The notes under the pieces are model-generated. The model had not been told where the DNA came from, ran no database searches, and saw nothing but the letters and a program-made list of their open reading frames with translations. A stretch of 7,807 nt of DNA from the NCBI GenBank assembly GCA_031553075.1, contig JAVBLX010000089.1, positions 1 to 7,807 of the forward strand, written 5' to 3'. This DNA comes from DIGJ01 sp031553075 (GTDB lineage: Bacteria; Bacillota; Clostridia; Lachnospirales; Lachnospiraceae). Numbering within the stretch: the stretch's first letter is position 1; each line of letters begins with the position of its first letter. The translations under genes were made by a program, and so were the position numbers. Of the stretch, positions 4,565 to 7,807 are shown piece by piece.

Positions 4565-5728
4565 TTATAAACTCTCAATCGTTTCCATAATATAATCTGC
4601 AAACTGTGCACTGGTTGCCCCAGTATCTCTACCAGTCATAACCAGCTTCTTCTCAGAAACCGTACAAATATCCAATGCCTTATAAAGCTTGTCTGCCTCT
4701 TCCCCATATCCAATATGAGCCAACAGCATAGCCCCTGCACGAATCACACTGCAAGGATCTGCATAGATATCTCTTCCTTCCTGCACCATCCGAGGCGCAG
4801 AACCGTGAATCGCTTCAAACATGGAATATTTCTTACCAATATTAGCACTTCCCGCAGTACCAACACCACCCTGGAACTCAGCGGCTTCATCCGTAAGAAT
4901 ATCGCCATAAAGGTTTGGAAGCACCATTACCTGGAAGTCTGTTCTTCTCTTCTCATCCACCAGCTTCGCTGTCATAATATCAATATACCAGTCATCCGCA
5001 GTAATACCAGGATACTCTTTCGCAATTCGATAAAAATGATCCAAAAACTTACCATCAGTAGTCTTAATAATATTCGCTTTCGTAACAGCGGTCACTCTGG
5101 TTTTACCATTGGCTTTGGCAAACTCGAAAGCTGCCCGGATAATACGGTCACATCCCTGATTTGTCACAACAGTAAAGTCAATGCCCAAATCCTCGGTTAC
5201 ATTAACACCTTCTTTACCTGCTGCATAACCGCCTTCTGTATTCTCACGATAGAAAGTCCAGTCAATCCCCTGCTCTGGTATCCGAACCGGTCTCACATTG
5301 GCAAATAAGTCCAACTCTTTTCTCATCGACACGTTAGCCGACTCAACATTTGGCCATTCATCTCCCTTTCTAGGAGTTGTAGTAGGCCCTTTCAAGATGA
5401 CATCACAAGTTTTCAGCTCCTCCAGAACCTCATCTGGAATCGCTTTCATCTCTGCCGCTCTCCGTTCAATTGTAAGGCCGTCAATCACCTTAAATTCAAC
5501 CTTTCCCGCCTCTACATCTTTATTTAAAAGATATTCCAGCACCCGCTGAGCCTGTCCTGTTATCGCTGGGCCGATTCCATCGCCCCCACAGACACCAATC
5601 ACAATCTTATCCAATTTCTTGTAATCGACAAAGTCGCCCTGATCCTTCATGGCTTCCACTCGTTTAAGCTGTTTCTCTAAAAGCTTACCAAATTGTTCCT
5701 TTGCTGCTTCAATCTGTTCTGTATACAT
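4565..5728 (-). CDS. icd: Isocitrate dehydrogenase (NAD(P)-dependent)
   Basis: 387 residues; ATG at 5728 follows AGGAGG by 7 bases. It oxidatively decarboxylates isocitrate to 2-oxoglutarate in the oxidative TCA arm that feeds glutamate synthesis in anaerobes. Seen: GGDGIGP (48-54); a substrate loop with S130 and N132 in ESANVSMRKELDLFANVRPVR, equivalent to the Ser/Asn pair of E. coli Icd that separates it from isopropylmalate dehydrogenase; R136, R146, YRENTEGGY (160-168), K217; the family signature NLYGDILTDEAAEFQGGVG (272-290) with metal aspartates D276 and D280; HGSAP (308-312). A charged N-terminal extension of about 40 residues precedes the fold. After HGSAP it has R313-M314 where NADP enzymes have Lys-Tyr and NAD enzymes usually an Asp, so cofactor preference cannot be read directly. 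It has its own promoter and long leader. Confidence 0.93.
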   Translation of the reverse strand: MYTEQIEAAKEQFGKLLEKQLKRVEAMKDQGDFVDYKKLDKIVIGVCGGDGIGPAITGQAQRVLEYLLNKDVEAGKVEFKVIDGLTIERRAAEMKAIPDEVLEELKTCDVILKGPTTTPRKGDEWPNVESANVSMRKELDLFANVRPVRIPEQGIDWTFYRENTEGGYAAGKEGVNVTEDLGIDFTVVTNQGCDRIIRAAFEFAKANGKTRVTAVTKANIIKTTDGKFLDHFYRIAKEYPGITADDWYIDIMTAKLVDEKRRTDFQVMVLPNLYGDILTDEAAEFQGGVGTAGSANIGKKYSMFEAIHGSAPRMVQEGRDIYADPCSVIRAGAMLLAHIGYGEEADKLYKALDICTVSEKKLVMTGRDTGATSAQFADYIMETIESL

Positions 5729-5917
5729 CTTATATCCTCCTGATTCATTTATTATTTATAATCATGCTGCTTCTTGAAAAGCAGCATATAAATCTTCTTT
5801 CCTGCATGGATATATCTTGCATGAACATCTCCTGCATTTTTTATATCCGCTCATATATACGCTCAAATATACGCTCATATCTCCGCTATGTATCTCCGCT
5901 ATATATCCACTGCATCA
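5729..5917 (-). promoter_or_regulatory. Long structured 5' leader of icd
   Basis: From the promoter at 5924-5952 to the ATG at 5728 is a leader of about 190 bases. It contains, in transcript order, a 12-base-period repeat array, a long-range stem around it (ATATATCCA-C-TGC at 5901-5913 with GCATGGATATAT at 5804-5815, 12 pairs with one bulge), and a 9-bp hairpin ATGCTGCTT/AAGCAGCAT (5764-5787) about 35 bases before the start codon. A 30-codon open frame (5837 to 5745, MQEMFMQDIS...) ends 16 bases before icd, with only a weak RBS. I do not recognise a known riboswitch class. Confidence 0.5.
5843..5902. repeat. Five-unit 12-bp degenerate tandem array in the icd leader
   Basis: CGCT recurs at 5848, 5860, 5872, 5884 and 5897, that is at spacings of 12, 12, 12 and 13 bases, inside units like ATATACGCTCAT and ATCTCCGCTATG. 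On the icd transcript each unit reads AGCG followed by GAGAUA or UAUAU. It lies downstream of the icd promoter, so it is transcribed. Confidence 0.85.
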
Positions 5918-5923
5918 CGTTAC

Positions 5924-5952
5924 ATTGTAAAGGTTTCTCCCAGTCTTGTCAA
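5924..5952 (-). promoter_or_regulatory. icd promoter
   Basis: Minus strand: TTGACA (5947-5952), a perfect -35; spacer of 17; TACAAT (5924-5929), a 5/6 -10. It lies between the response-regulator terminator and icd, so icd is its own transcription unit. Confidence 0.88.
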
Positions 5953-5989
5953 TCTTTTAACCAGACAATCATAAACAATTTAGCCTTTT

Positions 5990-6036
5990 GGAAAAATAAG
6001 GAAACCGCATCCAGAATAAGCCCAGTTACGATTTCC
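5990..6036 (-). terminator. Terminator of the sensor kinase/response regulator operon
   Basis: Minus strand: GGAAATCG (6029-6036) pairs with CGGTTTCC (6000-6007) through 8 bp with one U-G pair, a 21-base loop, then TTATTTTTCC. It starts about 17 bases after the response-regulator stop at 6053. The large loop lowers confidence. Confidence 0.55.
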
Positions 6037-6052
6037 ACTCTACTCAAGCGCC

Positions 6053-7495
6053 CTATTTCAAGCTACAATTCCGCCTATATTCCGTAGCCGAAACTCCACT
6101 CAAGCTCTTAAACGTCTTCATAAAATATTTCTCATTATCATACCCAACCCTCTGGGCCACATCCGCCACCTTAAACTCTGTATCCCGTAGAAGCTTCATT
6201 GCCTCCTCAATCCGTATTTTTTTCAAATAATACACAAAATTAGTTCCGGTATACTGCTTAAATGCAAAGGAAAACAGTGAATAATTCATTGATACATGAT
6301 TTGACACCACCGCCATATTAAGGTCCTTCGTGTAATTTTCATGAATATACTCAATCGCCGTTTGAATTTTCTGCTTATTCTTATAATCCTCCAGCTCTGT
6401 TGCCATTCCACTGCAAAACTGGCACAGCCATCCATAAAAATCCTGATAAAAATCACTTACCGTCTCATATCGATAAAAATTCTTAAAATAATTCCCTTTC
6501 TCAACATCAATATCTACCACATTCTTATAATTCTTATAAAGCTTATCAATCAAGCTCTCAACTGCCTGCTCCATCTCCTTATAAGACACCCTTTTTTCCC
6601 TTGCCCGTAAAATGACACTTTCCATAATCCGGTTTATTTCGTCCATATTACTGGTTGCCATCATCTGCACAATGCGATTGATTTCTTCCTCTCCAATCTG
6701 GTCGTAAACCACATCGATTACTTCAAATAACACCCGCTTTTCTTCTGTAAAAAAAGCTGCTTTCCGTGCATGAAGAGCTTCCTTATAGGCCTTCCTCAGT
6801 TCCGACATACACTCATAAGCTTCGCTAATTCCAATATAATAATCCTGGGTCTCTTCCTTCAGCCGTTCCAAACCTGCATTCCCAGCAATAAACACATTCT
6901 GTTGTTCAACATCTTTTAGAAAAATCAGATTCTCATCCTCTAAATCCTCACCACCATAATTGGTGCAAATCACATGATAACTGCTGCTTCCCTGAAAAAA
7001 ATAATCTGCACATTGCCGTTGAATCATTTCCAACTCCTGCTCATCTATGTTTTGATTGAGCAGAACATATTTTAACTGCTGATAGCCCATTTTGGTATTG
7101 TCCATCCGAACCTGAGTCTTCTGGACAATCTCCACCTCCAGCTTCTGTAAAATTTCAGCAATCTTTTCCTTTTCCACTGGTTTTAATATATATTCTCTTA
7201 CGCCCTGTCTTAAAAGCTCCACCGCATAAGAAAAGTCATCATATCCACTAATCACCACTGTCTGTGGAGGTTCTGGGAGCTTCTGAGATTCCTTTACCAA
7301 GGTAATCCCGTCCATTTTGGGCATACGAATATCGGTAAGCATCACGTCTACTTTTCGCTCTCTCAATACCCCCAGTGCTTCTTCCCCATTTTTGCACTCT
7401 ATGATTTCTTCAATCGGCACCCCGGTACGACTGACAATTGCACGGATTCCCTGACGAATCATTTTCTCATCTTCCACAATCAGTAAGGTTTTCAT
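6053..7495 (-). CDS. YesN-type two-component response regulator, AraC-family output
   Basis: 480 residues; ATG at 7495 follows GGGAGG by 9 bases. Residues 1-118 form a receiver domain: acidic pocket E8-D9, phosphorylated D55 in LTDIRMPKMDG, S83 in VISGYDDF, K105 in YILKPVEKEK. Residues of about 120-370 are a helical linker typical of long YesN regulators, with no recognisable motif. Residues of about 380-478 form an AraC-type double helix-turn-helix: IQTAIEYIHENYTKDLNMAV for the first half and IRIEEAMKLLRD... VADVAQRVGYDNEKYFMKTF for the second, with the FKSLSGVSATEYRR ending of the family. Phosphorylation by the upstream kinase should control DNA binding, in this class usually of carbohydrate uptake or utilisation genes. 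No ABC sugar transporter is visible in the window, so the target is unknown. It follows the kinase gene by 33 bases. Confidence 0.93.
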   Translation of the reverse strand: MKTLLIVEDEKMIRQGIRAIVSRTGVPIEEIIECKNGEEALGVLRERKVDVMLTDIRMPKMDGITLVKESQKLPEPPQTVVISGYDDFSYAVELLRQGVREYILKPVEKEKIAEILQKLEVEIVQKTQVRMDNTKMGYQQLKYVLLNQNIDEQELEMIQRQCADYFFQGSSSYHVICTNYGGEDLEDENLIFLKDVEQQNVFIAGNAGLERLKEETQDYYIGISEAYECMSELRKAYKEALHARKAAFFTEEKRVLFEVIDVVYDQIGEEEINRIVQMMATSNMDEINRIMESVILRAREKRVSYKEMEQAVESLIDKLYKNYKNVVDIDVEKGNYFKNFYRYETVSDFYQDFYGWLCQFCSGMATELEDYKNKQKIQTAIEYIHENYTKDLNMAVVSNHVSMNYSLFSFAFKQYTGTNFVYYLKKIRIEEAMKLLRDTEFKVADVAQRVGYDNEKYFMKTFKSLSGVSATEYRRNCSLK

Positions 7496-7528
7496 CTAAA
7501 ATTGCCTCCCACTCTTTCCCTTATTCCC

Positions 7529-7807
7529 CTATTTCTTCAGCGGAATTTTAATCATAACTTTGGTAAAACAGCCTTGCTTGGATGCTATGCTAATGCCATA
7601 CTCTGGTCCATAAGATATCTTGATACGGTCCTGTACATTCTTAAGTCCAATTCCGTTACCTGGTCCACCAGTTGTTTCCATCTCACCAGCAATCTTTTTG
7701 TATAATAGATTTACTTCCTCCACAGACATCCCTTTACCCGCATCCGTAATCTCTATTTTAAAATAGTCATCATACAGGATTCCCTTCATGTAAATGCTGG
7801 TATCCTC
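7529..7807 (-). CDS. Sensor histidine kinase, LytS/YesM type (C-terminal end only)
   Basis: The last 92 codons of a gene entering from the right edge; the first visible residues are EDTSIY. The visible part is the end of a HATPase domain: DAGKGM (G1 box, ATP binding) and GNGIGLKNVQDRIKISYG (G2 box plus the LxNVxxRL-like helix characteristic of the LytS/YesM family), then the final strands to IKIPLKK. The N box, the phospho-accepting histidine, HAMP and membrane segments are outside the window. In-frame ATG 7789 is internal, not a start. It is the expected partner of the response regulator 33 bases downstream; together they form a typical membrane kinase/AraC regulator operon. Confidence 0.9.
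   Translation of the reverse strand, partial: EDTSIYMKGILYDDYFKIEITDAGKGMSVEEVNLLYKKIAGEMETTGGPGNGIGLKNVQDRIKISYGPEYGISIASKQGCFTKVMIKIPLKK

Noticed and set aside
4715..5549. Plus-strand open frames antisense to icd
   Set aside because: They are shadows of a clearly conserved gene, without RBS or protein-like features.
5701..6087. 128-codon plus-strand frame with repeated YIRS motif
   Set aside because: The peptide repeat is only the translation of the 12-base array in the icd leader; the frame overlaps the icd start, the icd promoter and the response-regulator terminator.
1..7807. tRNA or rRNA genes
   Set aside because: No cloverleaf with a GTTCGA-type T arm or conserved rRNA stretch was seen on either strand by eye; a computed scan would be more sensitive.

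Overview
The window looks like a low-GC Firmicute, most likely a gut Clostridia/Lachnospiraceae-type genome. The basis is the AT-rich codon use, strong AGGAGG-type ribosome binding sites, a YesN-type AraC response regulator beside a LytS/YesM-type histidine kinase, a stand-alone isocitrate dehydrogenase with an N-terminal extension, and a DUF3892 protein. No taxonomic marker is present, so this is inference.

Layout. Right half (about 3860-7807, all on the minus strand): an ordered, ordinary chromosomal block. It holds the end of a sensor kinase, its response regulator with a terminator, icd with its own consensus promoter and an unusual structured leader of about 190 nt, and a small DUF3892 gene with a terminator. 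Left half (1-3860): a decayed accessory island. From the left it holds the first 45 codons of an AbiEi-type antitoxin (minus) with a well-formed promoter, a 5'-truncated DUF4367 gene followed by an intact small secreted protein and a terminator (plus), an HNH-type nuclease gene cut off just after its first CxxC (plus), about 450 bases of strongly strand-asymmetric sequence with no convincing gene, then a 1.5-kb segment carrying an orphan HipA-like kinase (minus).

The main discovery in the sequence is around that 1.5-kb segment. Two separate, diverged copies of the first ten codons of a low-molecular-weight protein tyrosine phosphatase (LMW-PTP) gene, each with an RBS, flank it as direct repeats (2142-2171 and 3680-3709, minus). 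Between them sit the HipA-like kinase and a frameshifted fragment of the C-terminal catalytic region of a tyrosine recombinase, which lies next to one repeat. This is the geometry of an integrative element that inserted at the 5' end of an LMW-PTP gene and carried a replacement start for the gene. The element has since collapsed to one cargo gene and the tail of its integrase, and the phosphatase body is gone.

Working together: the kinase/regulator pair forms one operon, and icd and DUF3892 appear to be separate units. The AbiEi antitoxin, HipA-like kinase, HNH remnant and integrase remnant fit a defence/toxin-antitoxin island that has been repeatedly rearranged. All functional calls rest on reading motifs by eye; no database search was possible.
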